Shown: positions 25,953-34,744 of the stretch, piece by piece
Layout: each line of letters starts with the position of its first letter
Numbering within the stretch: position 1 is the stretch's first letter
NCBI GenBank assembly: GCA_964602055.1
Contig: CAZRPU010000006.1
Location: 4,092 to 68,091, forward strand
Reading direction: 5' to 3'
Length of the DNA stretch: 64,000 bases
From: JACPLA01 sp964602055
GTDB lineage: Bacteria; Bacteroidota; Ignavibacteria; UBA10030
Program-made: the position numbers and the translations under genes
The notes under the pieces: generated by a model
Told to the model about the DNA's origin: nothing
Seen by the model: only the letters and a program-made list of their open reading frames with translations
Databases searched by the model: none

Positions 25953-26002
25953 GACGACCCCTGAAAAGAAGATGAGTGGACACGGAGTGAAAACCGATTG
26001 CG

Positions 26003-26031
26003 AATATAGAGAACATTGAAATTGAATGCAA
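26003..26031 (-). promoter_or_regulatory. Sigma70-type promoter of the lipoprotein/coiled-coil pair
   Basis: On the minus strand, TTGCAT (26026-26031) and TATATT (26003-26008) are 17 bases apart. Transcription would start near 25996, about 44 bases before the lipoprotein ATG. It separates this pair from the msr genes upstream on the same strand. Confidence 0.65.
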
Positions 26032-26055
26032 GGAGGCGCCGCGAGGCTGCAGGTC

Positions 26056-26697
26056 TCAGGAGCCGGCCGGCTTGGGTGGCCGAGGATTCAATAAGCGATC
26101 GACCTTCGGTTTTAGAGCGTACCAAAGTCGAATCCCGAGCAACAGTGCAAGAATCCCCCCGTAGGTCAGGGGCCGCTGAACGTCGGCCTTCACCAGCCAA
26201 AGGTAATGAATGACGCCGCCAATCCCTATCGCGTAGATAAGTCTGTGAAGCCGCTGCCACCTCTTTCCCCCCATCCATTTCGTAATCCGGTCCGTCGATG
26301 TCAGTGCAAGGGGAAGCATGAGGAGGAAACTCGTGAACCCGACCGTGATGAAGGGACGCTTCTGGACGTCGGCCAGAATTTCTTCCCAGAGGAAGAATTG
26401 GTCCAAGTAGATGTACGTAAAAAAATGGAGCGTTACGGAGAAGAAAGCAAAGAGCCCGATCATCCTGCGAAACTGCAGCAGCCAGTTCCACCCGGTGATC
26501 TTCCGGAGGGGTGTCACAGCGAGAGTGACCATCAGGAACCGAAGAGTCCAGGTTCCCGTGGTATCAGTGACATCATCGATGGGGTTGGCGCTGAGTTGTC
26601 CTGCATTCCATTGGTATGCGACAAGCAGAAACGGAAGAAGGCAGAGGAGAAACAAGACGGGTTTCCACACGCGCCGGATCCACTGTGATTGGGTCAA
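26056..26697 (-). CDS. msrQ: Heme-binding membrane subunit of the periplasmic methionine sulfoxide reductase
   Basis: MsrQ (YedZ) passes electrons from the quinone pool or a cytosolic flavin reductase to MsrP. This 213-residue protein has the ferric-reductase-like core of about six membrane helices, with histidines placed for heme in VTLHFFTY, LHRLIYAIG and IHYLWL, and the family segment WRFLMVTL-like WTLRFLMVTLAVTPLRK. It follows msrP with an eight-base gap, the standard msrPQ arrangement. The C terminus is short and basic. Confidence 0.92.
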   Translation of the reverse strand: MTQSQWIRRVWKPVLFLLCLLPFLLVAYQWNAGQLSANPIDDVTDTTGTWTLRFLMVTLAVTPLRKITGWNWLLQFRRMIGLFAFFSVTLHFFTYIYLDQFFLWEEILADVQKRPFITVGFTSFLLMLPLALTSTDRITKWMGGKRWQRLHRLIYAIGIGGVIHYLWLVKADVQRPLTYGGILALLLGIRLWYALKPKVDRLLNPRPPKPAGS

Positions 26698-26705
26698 TGC
26701 GCTCC

Positions 26706-27662
26706 TTAGAAGTTCTTTTGGAGGTCCATTCCGCTGTAGAGCGACCCAACCTGATCCGCGTAACCGTTGAACATCTGCGTCCGGCGTTTGCGGAATTCTC
26801 CGATGCGGCGCTCAAACTTCTGGCTCCACCGGGGATGATCAACATCAGGGTTGACGTTGGAATAGAAGCCGTATTCATTCGGGGCGGAGATATTCCAGGT
26901 CGTTTTCGGCTCCTTCTCCACGAAACGGATTTTGACGATCGACTTGCAGCTCTTGAATCCATATTTCCACGGAACAATGATCCTCAGGGGGGCGCCGTTC
27001 TGATTGGGCAATTCACGGCCGTACAGCCCTGTGGCAAAAATTGCCAGGGGGTTCATCGCTTCATCAAGGCGAAGACCCTCAACATACGGCCAATTCAATA
27101 CGGGACGCTTCTGACCGGGCATTTGCACCGGATCATAGAGGGTCGTGAATTCGATATAGCGGGCTTTTGATGTGGGCTCGACCTTCTTGATCATGTCGGC
27201 TATGGGGAACCCGAGCCATGGGATGACCATGGACCACCCTTCGACGCAACGGAGGCGGTACACGCGGTCTTCAAGTTTGTGCGGCTTTAGAAAATCTTCG
27301 AGATGATAGACAGCCGGGCGCTTGATTTCCCCTTCGACGGCGACTTTCCAGGGCCTTGTCCGAAAACTCTGCGCATTCCGATGGGGATCGTCTTTATCGG
27401 TGCCAAACTCGTAGAAGTTGTTGTAGGTGGTAATATCCTTGAAGGGCGTGATTTCCTCGTCGGTGTTGTACGGTCCTGCAGGCGGGCGCTTCCATTGCGG
27501 GTCCTGTGTACGCGCTTCCCCGATGAGGGTTCCGAACACTGACGTCGCAGCAAGTCCCGCCGCCCCCATGGCGGCCGATTGAAGGAATTCCCTTCGGTTG
27601 CGGTAGACAGATTCGGGTGTGATTTCCGAAGATCGGATGTTGTCGCCGTGCTTTAGGAGCAT
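26706..27662 (-). CDS. msrP: Periplasmic molybdopterin-dependent methionine sulfoxide reductase, catalytic subunit
   Basis: MsrP (YedY) reduces methionine sulfoxide in oxidised envelope proteins. The 318-residue protein carries a Tat signal (RNRREFLQ at residues 21-28 before a hydrophobic stretch), indicating export in folded form. The molybdenum ligand is C139 in LRCVEGWSMVIPW, and pterin-binding elements include NNFYEFGTDK at 81-90 and the NGAPLRIIVPWKYGFKS region. An AGGGATTCC precedes the ATG. It is followed by msrQ. The MoaCB fusion elsewhere in the window supplies cofactor steps. Confidence 0.94.
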   Translation of the reverse strand: MLLKHGDNIRSSEITPESVYRNRREFLQSAAMGAAGLAATSVFGTLIGEARTQDPQWKRPPAGPYNTDEEITPFKDITTYNNFYEFGTDKDDPHRNAQSFRTRPWKVAVEGEIKRPAVYHLEDFLKPHKLEDRVYRLRCVEGWSMVIPWLGFPIADMIKKVEPTSKARYIEFTTLYDPVQMPGQKRPVLNWPYVEGLRLDEAMNPLAIFATGLYGRELPNQNGAPLRIIVPWKYGFKSCKSIVKIRFVEKEPKTTWNISAPNEYGFYSNVNPDVDHPRWSQKFERRIGEFRKRRTQMFNGYADQVGSLYSGMDLQKNF

Positions 27663-27738
27663 GGAATCCCTGCGAGTGTGATGGAATATCCCTCAAACAC
27701 AGACTTTCCCCTCACCGTTCCCAACGGCAACATGATAC

Positions 27739-29352
27739 TTACTTCCTCTCCTGCCTCCACCATCGGTTGACGACATCCTGAATGTATGTCTTCGCCTCGC
27801 TTTCCTTCCATTTGTCGAAGAACTTGATGTCGCCGCTTTCCGGTTCCGGATTGGGATAATCCACCTGGACACGCAGGGGCATAGGGAGGGCGTCGCCCAC
27901 AACGAGCGCCTCGCCCTGCCGCAGGGAGGGTAGGACGTCGACCAGGCCTACAAACGTATCCGGTACCAGCTTGCGTACGTAGTTCTGGTCGATGGGATTG
28001 GTGAGCCGGAGGACAACATAGTTGCTGCACTGGGAAAGGATCGTTTCCGAGACTTCTGCAGGACGCTGGCTGACGATCATGCAGCTGACGCCGTATTTTC
28101 TCCCTTCTTTCGCGATTCTCTCAACTGTTCTTCGTGCTGCCTTGGTCGACTCGCCTGTCGAGGGAAGATAGTTGTGAGCTTCCTCAAAGACCAGGAGGAC
28201 GGGGAAATCGCGGCGATGCGGGTTCCAAAAGTTGAAATCGAATGTCACTCTCGCAAGCAACGACACCACGGTATTGACAATATCGAACGGAACGCCGCTC
28301 ATGTCCATGATGGTCACTTTCGCTGACCCTCCGGGCCCGAAGATCTTCTGCAGAAAATCGCTCAAGGTTCCCGTGCTCGTGTACTGCTTTGGTTTGAACA
28401 TGAACGAATATCGCGCATCGTTGAGCCTGCTGTCGAGCCGGACCAGGAACCGCGTGAACTTTCCGTAGAACGGCCCCTCTTTTGCGGTTCCCCCCATGCC
28501 TAATCCCGTGACTTTTTCCGAATCAAGAAACTGCATGCGGGCCCGTATCTCGGAAATGTCAAAAAATGCAGGCGTATCGATTGTCACGACATCGGCAAGG
28601 TCGGGATTCTTTCCCTTTTTGGAGGCCACGATCAAATCTTTCAGCACGGTGATCTGGCTTGCCGCGTCCTGATCCCTCTCGTCGATGAACATCTCCTGGA
28701 GCTCTTCGAAGTTCATCAGCCAAAAGGGCAGTTCCAGTTCCGCAATGGGAAGGTAGTTCGCGTCGGCGCCAAATGCAGCATGGTATTCATTGTGAATGTC
28801 GATGATGATGATGTTCGTGTCTGGGAACTGAACAACCTTTTGAAGAATTGACGCTACTGTGCAGGATTTTCCGGAACCAGAGGATCCCACCACTGCGATG
28901 TGTTTGCTGAAGAAACGATTCGGATCCAGAAACGCGCGTTCCTTTTCAAACATGGATAACTGACCGAGAGAATAGCCGAACTTCTGAAAGATGGAAAATA
29001 CCGCCGAAAGATCCTGGTCCTCGGCAAAGTACACCGGCGCGTCAATCGGAGGAAGAATCGAAACACCGCGTTCATATCGGCCTGCTTTGACCGTTCCTAC
29101 GAGGGTTACCGTCAGCACGACCCGTTGCTTCATTTCACCTTCTATCGAAAGGTCGGTCTTCTTGAGCTCGGCTACCATTGCCACAACGATCACTTTCCCT
29201 ACGGGAATCAGAACATAGCTTCCCATCTGACCGAGGTAATAGGTCTTTCCGTTCAATTCCCTCCGAAGAGAGGTAATTGTTTCATCGATGATCACGACAA
29301 GCGATCCGCTGTTCACTTCTGTGACAAGGCCGATCTTTTTTTGTTCAGTCAT
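27739..29352 (-). CDS. HerA-like hexameric ATPase (HAS-barrel, DUF87)
   Basis: This 537-residue protein has an N-terminal HAS barrel (about residues 1-100) and a FtsK/HerA-type ATPase: Walker A GSSGSGKS at 156-163, the IIDIHNEYHAAFG strand after it, Walker B VLLVFEEAHNYLP near 385-397, and the sensor/arginine-finger region VSQRPAEVSETILSQC near 428-443. HerA ATPases translocate on duplex DNA, usually with a NurA nuclease or, in defence loci, SIR2 or other effectors. None of these partners is adjacent. It follows the PP2C phosphatase by 23 bases with GGAG before its ATG, and msrP lies 76 bases downstream. The biological role is unclear. Confidence 0.87.
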   Translation of the reverse strand: MTEQKKIGLVTEVNSGSLVVIIDETITSLRRELNGKTYYLGQMGSYVLIPVGKVIVVAMVAELKKTDLSIEGEMKQRVVLTVTLVGTVKAGRYERGVSILPPIDAPVYFAEDQDLSAVFSIFQKFGYSLGQLSMFEKERAFLDPNRFFSKHIAVVGSSGSGKSCTVASILQKVVQFPDTNIIIIDIHNEYHAAFGADANYLPIAELELPFWLMNFEELQEMFIDERDQDAASQITVLKDLIVASKKGKNPDLADVVTIDTPAFFDISEIRARMQFLDSEKVTGLGMGGTAKEGPFYGKFTRFLVRLDSRLNDARYSFMFKPKQYTSTGTLSDFLQKIFGPGGSAKVTIMDMSGVPFDIVNTVVSLLARVTFDFNFWNPHRRDFPVLLVFEEAHNYLPSTGESTKAARRTVERIAKEGRKYGVSCMIVSQRPAEVSETILSQCSNYVVLRLTNPIDQNYVRKLVPDTFVGLVDVLPSLRQGEALVVGDALPMPLRVQVDYPNPEPESGDIKFFDKWKESEAKTYIQDVVNRWWRQERK

Positions 29353-29375
29353 GGCATCTCCACCTGGGAATAATC

Positions 29376-30608
29376 CTAACCAATTCTTTTGATAACGACA
29401 ATCGTGCGGTCATCCGTTTCTTCCGACCCTCGGGAATACTTTTGAATATCGTCCATCAGGGCTTTGCAGATCTCTTCCGATGATTTGTGGGCAACTTCCT
29501 GAACGATCTTCTGTATTCTGGCTTCTCCGAAGAGATCTCCGCTGCTGTTCCTCGCCTCACTGATCCCATCAGTATAGATCACCAATACGTCATCGATCGA
29601 AAGATAGGTATTTTCGACATTATATGTCTCGTCCGGGAAGGGACCAAGAATCTGTCCGGTGGGTTCCAAAACTTCCACCCGATCTTCACGCGCGTGATAG
29701 AGAATCGGGCTGTTATGCCCCGCATTGGCATACAGCACCAGTCCTCTTTTGTCATTGAACAGCTCCGTGTAGAACATCGATACGAACTGTTCCTCTGAAA
29801 ACGCCTGATTCAACAATTTATTCGTTCTCGACATGAGGGTCGTAATCTTCGTATGGTAGGAGACAGCCATACGGATTCCTCCAACCACATAAAGAGCCTG
29901 AGCCGCCGCGCGCAAACCTTTGCTTGCAGCATCGCCCACGACGATCGAAAGACGATCCTTATCCTCTTCCGTGGTGAGATAATCAAAGAAATCCCCACCG
30001 ACGATCCGGTCAGGTATGGATTGGCCAAATACGTCATAATGATGAAAGCGGAGGGATGACTTGGGCAGAATGCTTTGCTGAATCTCGCGAGCCTTGTCGA
30101 TATCCTTCGCGAGCATTCGGGCCTTCTGTTCAATTCGCTTTCTGCTGAGCAGCGAAGATACAGCCACGCTGATGATATTCAGCATAGGAAGCGATTCCTG
30201 GTCGAGCCGGTCGGAATTGATCGCGAGGACATACTGGTAAATCTGCGTGTCGCCGTAGGGAACTCTGTCCCCCACCCCCGTCGCGGAGTAACGAATGATC
30301 CCTTTTTTCCGAAGGTAACGATCCGTTTCGTTCGCAATCAAGGATCGTTGGTCGCCAAGCCTAACAAATATTGGGTACGTGGCTACAGGGATCTGATACC
30401 CTTGTTCAAGACGTTCAATGAGGCCTATCTGATGGATAAGTCGATACGATTGAGAAGCCGAATCGTATTGCCAGATTCGACCCCCTTTGACGTCAATGTT
30501 CTCATCCTTGACAATTTCGTTGAGAACGTGCTTCAGCAGCTCTTTTTCGGTCTTGAAATGCTCCGAAGCGAAGCTTTCAATGGTTCTGTACAGTCTGCGA
30601 TGGTTCAC
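29376..30608 (-). CDS. GAF-domain PP2C/SpoIIE-type serine phosphatase (RsbU-like)
   Basis: The C-terminal half is a SpoIIE/RsbU-type metal-dependent phosphatase: AREIQQSILPKS linker, GGDFFDYL, VVGDAASKG, YANAGHNSPIL, YTDGISEAR and TDDRTIVV, with all metal aspartates present. The N-terminal about 160 residues look like a GAF domain (LYRTIESFASEHFKTEKELL onward). Such proteins dephosphorylate an anti-sigma-factor antagonist in response to a signal. The start is uncertain: the frame is open to 30962 through the upstream gene and contains no suitable ATG between that gene and the GAF domain. The GTG at 30608 (410 residues) is used and a TTG at 30743 is possible. The HerA-like gene follows. Confidence 0.83.
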   Translation of the reverse strand: MNHRRLYRTIESFASEHFKTEKELLKHVLNEIVKDENIDVKGGRIWQYDSASQSYRLIHQIGLIERLEQGYQIPVATYPIFVRLGDQRSLIANETDRYLRKKGIIRYSATGVGDRVPYGDTQIYQYVLAINSDRLDQESLPMLNIISVAVSSLLSRKRIEQKARMLAKDIDKAREIQQSILPKSSLRFHHYDVFGQSIPDRIVGGDFFDYLTTEEDKDRLSIVVGDAASKGLRAAAQALYVVGGIRMAVSYHTKITTLMSRTNKLLNQAFSEEQFVSMFYTELFNDKRGLVLYANAGHNSPILYHAREDRVEVLEPTGQILGPFPDETYNVENTYLSIDDVLVIYTDGISEARNSSGDLFGEARIQKIVQEVAHKSSEEICKALMDDIQKYSRGSEETDDRTIVVIKRIG

Positions 30609-30798
30609 GGTTATAGAAGTGCCTGATTCAGAAAGGAAAATGGCGAGATTGGTTCTGCGGGCTTCGCGGCCCGGAATGACGGAAAGATTGTTGCATCCCC
30701 TGTAGACGTTCGAAAAATGCTCTTCACGCTTAAGATACTGCAATTCCGTATGAAAATCAACGAACAGCGCAACGAACGTTCTGGATATCCATGACTTT

Positions 30799-31392
30799 TC
30801 ACCGGTGCTGCAGGAGTTCGTCGAGTCCCTCTGTTCCAAGAACGAACTCCAGTTCTTCGCGGCAAACATCCAGAACCGTGAGTTCTCCTCCATTGATCGT
30901 GCTGCAGCATTCAGTGCGGTCGGTAAAATCAGGATCATCGGTGACGAGAACTCCATTATCAAGGGTCACCGGATACGCAACGCAATAGAACGGCTTCAGG
31001 GAGAACTTCGGCATCCCCTCTCCCATTGCTGCTTTCTGCAGGACACAGAGCCCGGAGCTGTCAAGAAAAACACAACCATAGGACTTCATTTTTGTTCCCA
31101 CGGCTGTGCCGCTGGGAAAGTCGGCATCGGGCTCAACGGTATCGTCGAACCAATCCTCGGGGTCCTTCACCTGATGAGATTCCATATATCGCTGTATGAG
31201 AGGAGCGTGTGAGAGGATTTTTTCCCGTTCTTTCGGATCGACCAGAACGCCATGGCGGCAGCACGCTGCATTGCAGTGCTGCATGGAACACCCCGTGGCG
31301 AACCTCTTGTGCAGGAAACCCTCCTCCACTTTGAGCTCCGGTAAATGGCGGAGCCGATGCCGCCGAAGAACAAACGGTTCCGTCTTCTTCAT
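30799..31392 (-). CDS. Cysteine-cluster protein (YkgJ/DUF3109-like, putative metal-binding)
   Basis: This 197-residue protein contains eight spaced cysteines typical of the YkgJ/DUF3109 group: GCSMQHCNAACCRHG near residues 35-49, CVFLDSSGLCVLQ near 108-120, a KPFYCVAYPV segment and DRTECCS. These clusters are annotated as zinc- or iron-chelating; no enzymatic function is established. The ATG at 31392 overlaps the dinB stop as ATGA, which decides against the much longer open frame to 31638. About 190 bases separate its stop from the phosphatase start chosen here. Confidence 0.75.
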   Translation of the reverse strand: MKKTEPFVLRRHRLRHLPELKVEEGFLHKRFATGCSMQHCNAACCRHGVLVDPKEREKILSHAPLIQRYMESHQVKDPEDWFDDTVEPDADFPSGTAVGTKMKSYGCVFLDSSGLCVLQKAAMGEGMPKFSLKPFYCVAYPVTLDNGVLVTDDPDFTDRTECCSTINGGELTVLDVCREELEFVLGTEGLDELLQHR

Positions 31393-31889
31393 GAGCGCCC
31401 TACCGATCGATAGTAGTAGATAAGGTCCGAATTTACGGGCCGCGCACCCTGCTGCCGGAGCATCGAAACAACCTGTCCCCGGTGATAGGTGGAATGATTG
31501 ATGATGTGCTGCAGAACGTGGTAGAGAGGATATGTATAGGAGTTTCCCTTGGTATCCTGATGCGAAAAGGGCTCGTTGAGTTTTGCATCGGAAAGAGAAG
31601 CAAGATATGCGGCCATTTCGGCTCGCCAAAGTTTCCACTGCTGCCGTAAGACTGCCAATGTGGGGACGGCAGTTTCGGGGATCATGGCAGGCTGTGGAAT
31701 TCCCGACAACCTGTCGAGCCAGATTCGGTCGGCAGCGTAGGCGTGCACCAGAGTGCCATGAATGCCTCCATGACTGGAACCGAGGTTCTGAGAATATCGT
31801 TCGGGGGGCAGAGCGGACGCAACCTCCAGTATTCGTTCTGTGGCCCAGGCGTCATAGTCAAAAAGGGTTTTTGCTTCTTCCCATGTCAT
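31389..31889 (-). CDS. DinB-family putative metal-dependent protein
   Basis: This 166-residue four-helix protein belongs to the DinB/YfiT superfamily. The metal-binding histidines are visible as H49 in VHAYAADRIWLDRL and H132/H136 in NHSTYHRGQV. Members range from damage-inducible proteins to thiol-dependent transferases; the substrate cannot be told here. GAGGGAACC lies before the ATG, which overlaps the mutS stop by four bases, and its own stop overlaps the cysteine-cluster gene, giving a tightly coupled trio. Confidence 0.88.
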   Translation of the reverse strand: MTWEEAKTLFDYDAWATERILEVASALPPERYSQNLGSSHGGIHGTLVHAYAADRIWLDRLSGIPQPAMIPETAVPTLAVLRQQWKLWRAEMAAYLASLSDAKLNEPFSHQDTKGNSYTYPLYHVLQHIINHSTYHRGQVVSMLRQQGARPVNSDLIYYYRSVGRS

Positions 31890-34492
31890 AAGGTTCCCTC
31901 GTTTTCCATGCGTTTCTTCAAATCCGCCAGCTTCTGCATTGCTTCCAGCGGCGTCAATGTGTCGATGTCAATCCGTTTTAACTCCTCTCTCAGGCGATCA
32001 TCCTTGACCTCAAACAGGGTCATTTGCATTGCCCCGCCTGCAGTGCCCTTCCCGCCACCTCGGACGGTCAGATCGGCTGACTCGAGTGTTTTGAGAATGG
32101 TTTTTGCCCTGTCCGTGACCTCTTCCGGCAATCCCGCGAGCTGCGCCACCTGAATGCCGTACGAATGGTCGGCAAATCCCGGCAGGAGCTTGTGGAGAAA
32201 CACAACCTTATCGCCATACTCACGCACGTCAACCTTATAGTTGCGGATCCGGGCATAATGCTCCGCCAGCTCATTCAGTTCATGATAGTGCGTCGCAAAG
32301 AGCGTCCTGGCTCCGGTCCGTTCATGGAGATATTCGGTCAACGCCCATGCAATACTGATTCCGTCGAAAGTGCTTGTCCCCCTTCCCACTTCGTCAAGCA
32401 GAATGAGACTGCGGTCCGATGCCGTGTTCACAATGTGGGCGGCCTCGTGCATCTCGACCAGGAAGGTACTCTCTCCTGAAGCAATGTTGTCGCTTGCTCC
32501 CACTCGCGTGAAGATTTTGTCGACGATCCCAATGGATGCCGATTTCGCGGGTACGAAACTCCCGATCTGTGCGAGAAGCGTTATGAGGCCGACCTGACGA
32601 AGATAACTCGATTTCCCGCTCATGTTCGGGCCGGTGATAATGAGAATCTGGTCCTTCTCGCCGTTCAGCAAAGTGTCGTTGGGGGTAAACTGGTCGCCGG
32701 GAGGCAGAAGCCTTTCGATGACGGGATGACGACCTTCCTCAATGGAAATGACGAGAGAGTCATCGACGTCCGGCCTGACATACCGATAATCAACCGCTGC
32801 TGCTGCAAGCCCGCTGATGCAGTCGATGGCGGCAATAATAGCCGCGTTTTCCTGGATTTTTGCGGCAAAGGCCGTGAGATGGGCGCGCAGTTCGTCGAAC
32901 AATCTTGATTCAAGCGCTGCGATGCGCTCTTCGGCATGGAGAATCTTTTCCTCGTATTCCTTCAAATCGGGTGTGACAAAACGCTCAGCGTTCGTCAGGG
33001 TCTGCTTGCGTATGTAGTCGGGAGGAATCTTCTCCTTATGTGTGTGCGTCACTTCGATATAATACCCGAAGACCGAGTTGTATCCTATCTTCAATGATGA
33101 GATTCCCGTCCGCTTGCGTTCCTGGTCCTGTAGCCTTGCGATCCAGTCTTTTCCGCTGAACGCGAGCGAACGCACCTCATCAAGCTCGCTGTTGAATCCC
33201 TTCCGAATCACGCCACCATCGGCAGGAGCCAGAGGAGGATCGTCGGCTATGGTCTCCCTGATCGTGCGCACTGCCTCTTCGAGTGGATTGAGCCTCGACC
33301 GCAGAGAGCGTAGCAGCGGATTCTTCACGCCGGCGAGCAGCGCCATCAGCGGCGGCAAGCGTTCAAGAAAATCTTTCAGAGAATTCACCTCGCGGGGATT
33401 TCCCCTCCCTGTCGCAATTTTCGCGATGAGCCTTTCAAGATCGCCGATGGACTGAAGTTCCTCCGCAACCGAAGTTCGAAGGTTCTCCCGGTCAAAGAAT
33501 TCTGCAACCGCTCCCTGGCGTTCCCGGATAGGCTCGACGCGCTTCAACGGCCTGTTTAACCAGTGCTTCAACAGCCGGCCTCCCATGGGGGTTCGCGTTC
33601 GATCGATCACCGAAAAAAGCGACCCCTCGGAGCTCCCCTGCATTGAGGAAAGAATCTCGAGATTCCGCTTGGTCCAGCTGTCGAGGACAATCTGATCGCT
33701 CACATCATAGGGAATGATTTTGCGAATGTGGGGTAAATTGGCTTTTTGCGTCTCCTGAAGATAGTTCATCACCGCCCCTGCGGCGGTCACGGCCATCCGT
33801 GACTCTTCAAGCCCGAACCCTTTGAGGGATTGAGTCTTGAAATGATTGACCAACAGCTCGTAGCCGTACTCGAAGGAAAAGACCCAGTCGTCCCGCTTCG
33901 AAAAGAGGCCGGTGGATGCAGTTCGCAGAAGGGTCTGAAGCGATTCGTGATCACGTTTTTGCGTGAGGAGTTCGGAGGGCTGGAGGCTGGCCACTTGTTC
34001 CGCAAGAAGTTTCAGAGGAACCTCTCCCGCGGAGAATTCCCCGGTGGACACATCCACAAAGGCCAGGCCGACGCGGTCGTCTGAAGTAGCGATGGCTGAG
34101 GGAAGGGCGACTGCCGCAAGGTAATTATTACGCCGCTGGTCCAGGACCTTATCGGAGAACGCGACACCCGGCGTCACCACCTCGATGACATCCCGCTTCA
34201 CAATTCCTTTGGCGAACCGGGGATCTTCGAGCTGCTCACAGACGGCGACGCGATGTCCGGCGCGCAGCAGTCTGGGAAGGTAGGTGTCCAGGGCATGATG
34301 AGGAAACCCGGCCAGCGGGACCTCTCCAGCTTCACCGTTTCCTCTGCGGGTGAGGGTTATGCCCAGCACTTTGGATGCGGTCTTTGCATCTTCCTCGAAT
34401 GTCTCATAGAAATCCCCCATCCGGAACAAGAGAATAGTGTCGGGGTATTGTGCTTTTACTTGCTGATATTGGCGCATGAGAGGAGTTGCCAT
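31886..34492 (-). CDS. mutS: DNA mismatch repair protein MutS
   Basis: This 868-residue protein recognises mismatches and small loops. Domain I begins with TPLMRQYQQVKAQYPD and carries the mismatch-wedging FYETF motif (MGDFYETFEEDA). The core and clamp domains follow, and the ATPase has Walker A GPNMSGKSSYLRQ near residue 620, LDEVGRGTSTFDG and ATHYHEL. The length is normal for MutS1. The frame is open to a TTG at 34507; the ATG at 34492 fits the family N terminus better, though neither has a well-spaced ribosome binding site. No mutL is present in the window. Confidence 0.96.
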   Translation of the reverse strand: MATPLMRQYQQVKAQYPDTILLFRMGDFYETFEEDAKTASKVLGITLTRRGNGEAGEVPLAGFPHHALDTYLPRLLRAGHRVAVCEQLEDPRFAKGIVKRDVIEVVTPGVAFSDKVLDQRRNNYLAAVALPSAIATSDDRVGLAFVDVSTGEFSAGEVPLKLLAEQVASLQPSELLTQKRDHESLQTLLRTASTGLFSKRDDWVFSFEYGYELLVNHFKTQSLKGFGLEESRMAVTAAGAVMNYLQETQKANLPHIRKIIPYDVSDQIVLDSWTKRNLEILSSMQGSSEGSLFSVIDRTRTPMGGRLLKHWLNRPLKRVEPIRERQGAVAEFFDRENLRTSVAEELQSIGDLERLIAKIATGRGNPREVNSLKDFLERLPPLMALLAGVKNPLLRSLRSRLNPLEEAVRTIRETIADDPPLAPADGGVIRKGFNSELDEVRSLAFSGKDWIARLQDQERKRTGISSLKIGYNSVFGYYIEVTHTHKEKIPPDYIRKQTLTNAERFVTPDLKEYEEKILHAEERIAALESRLFDELRAHLTAFAAKIQENAAIIAAIDCISGLAAAAVDYRYVRPDVDDSLVISIEEGRHPVIERLLPPGDQFTPNDTLLNGEKDQILIITGPNMSGKSSYLRQVGLITLLAQIGSFVPAKSASIGIVDKIFTRVGASDNIASGESTFLVEMHEAAHIVNTASDRSLILLDEVGRGTSTFDGISIAWALTEYLHERTGARTLFATHYHELNELAEHYARIRNYKVDVREYGDKVVFLHKLLPGFADHSYGIQVAQLAGLPEEVTDRAKTILKTLESADLTVRGGGKGTAGGAMQMTLFEVKDDRLREELKRIDIDTLTPLEAMQKLADLKKRMENEGTL

Positions 34493-34503
34493 GGCGGGAA
34501 GCG

Positions 34504-34698
34504 TCAACCTTCCAATTCAACATCAACCGTAACGGAATCTCGGGCAGTATCGAGCGTAATGGTCAGGACATTGGGGCGGCAGCACACGGAGCAATCCTCG
34601 ACAAGCACTTGCCTGACGCCTGCGGTCGTATCGACAAAGACTTCGTTAGGCTCTCCGCAGGCCCTGCAGCGATATTCCTGGAATCCGCTTTGATTCAT
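34504..34698 (-). CDS. CPXCG-motif cysteine-rich small protein
   Basis: This small protein (64 residues from the ATG at 34698) shows the pattern YRCRACGEPNEVFVD, then VEDCSVCCRPN, matching the CPXCG family of putative zinc ribbons; the first motif here reads CRACG rather than CPXCG. Its function is unknown. The frame is open to 34785 inside the ddl-like gene, but that extension has no family similarity. It sits between the ddl-like gene and mutS on the same strand. Confidence 0.65.
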   Translation of the reverse strand: MNQSGFQEYRCRACGEPNEVFVDTTAGVRQVLVEDCSVCCRPNVLTITLDTARDSVTVDVELEG

Positions 34699-34744
34699 TG
34701 CAACATACGAAAATGTGTGACTGATTGCCACGCCCGCATCGGTT

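Noticed and set aside
27739..29352. HerA-like ATPase as part of an antiphage defence island
   Set aside because: No SIR2, DUF4297, nuclease, restriction or toxin-antitoxin gene lies nearby; the neighbours are a signalling phosphatase and msrPQ.
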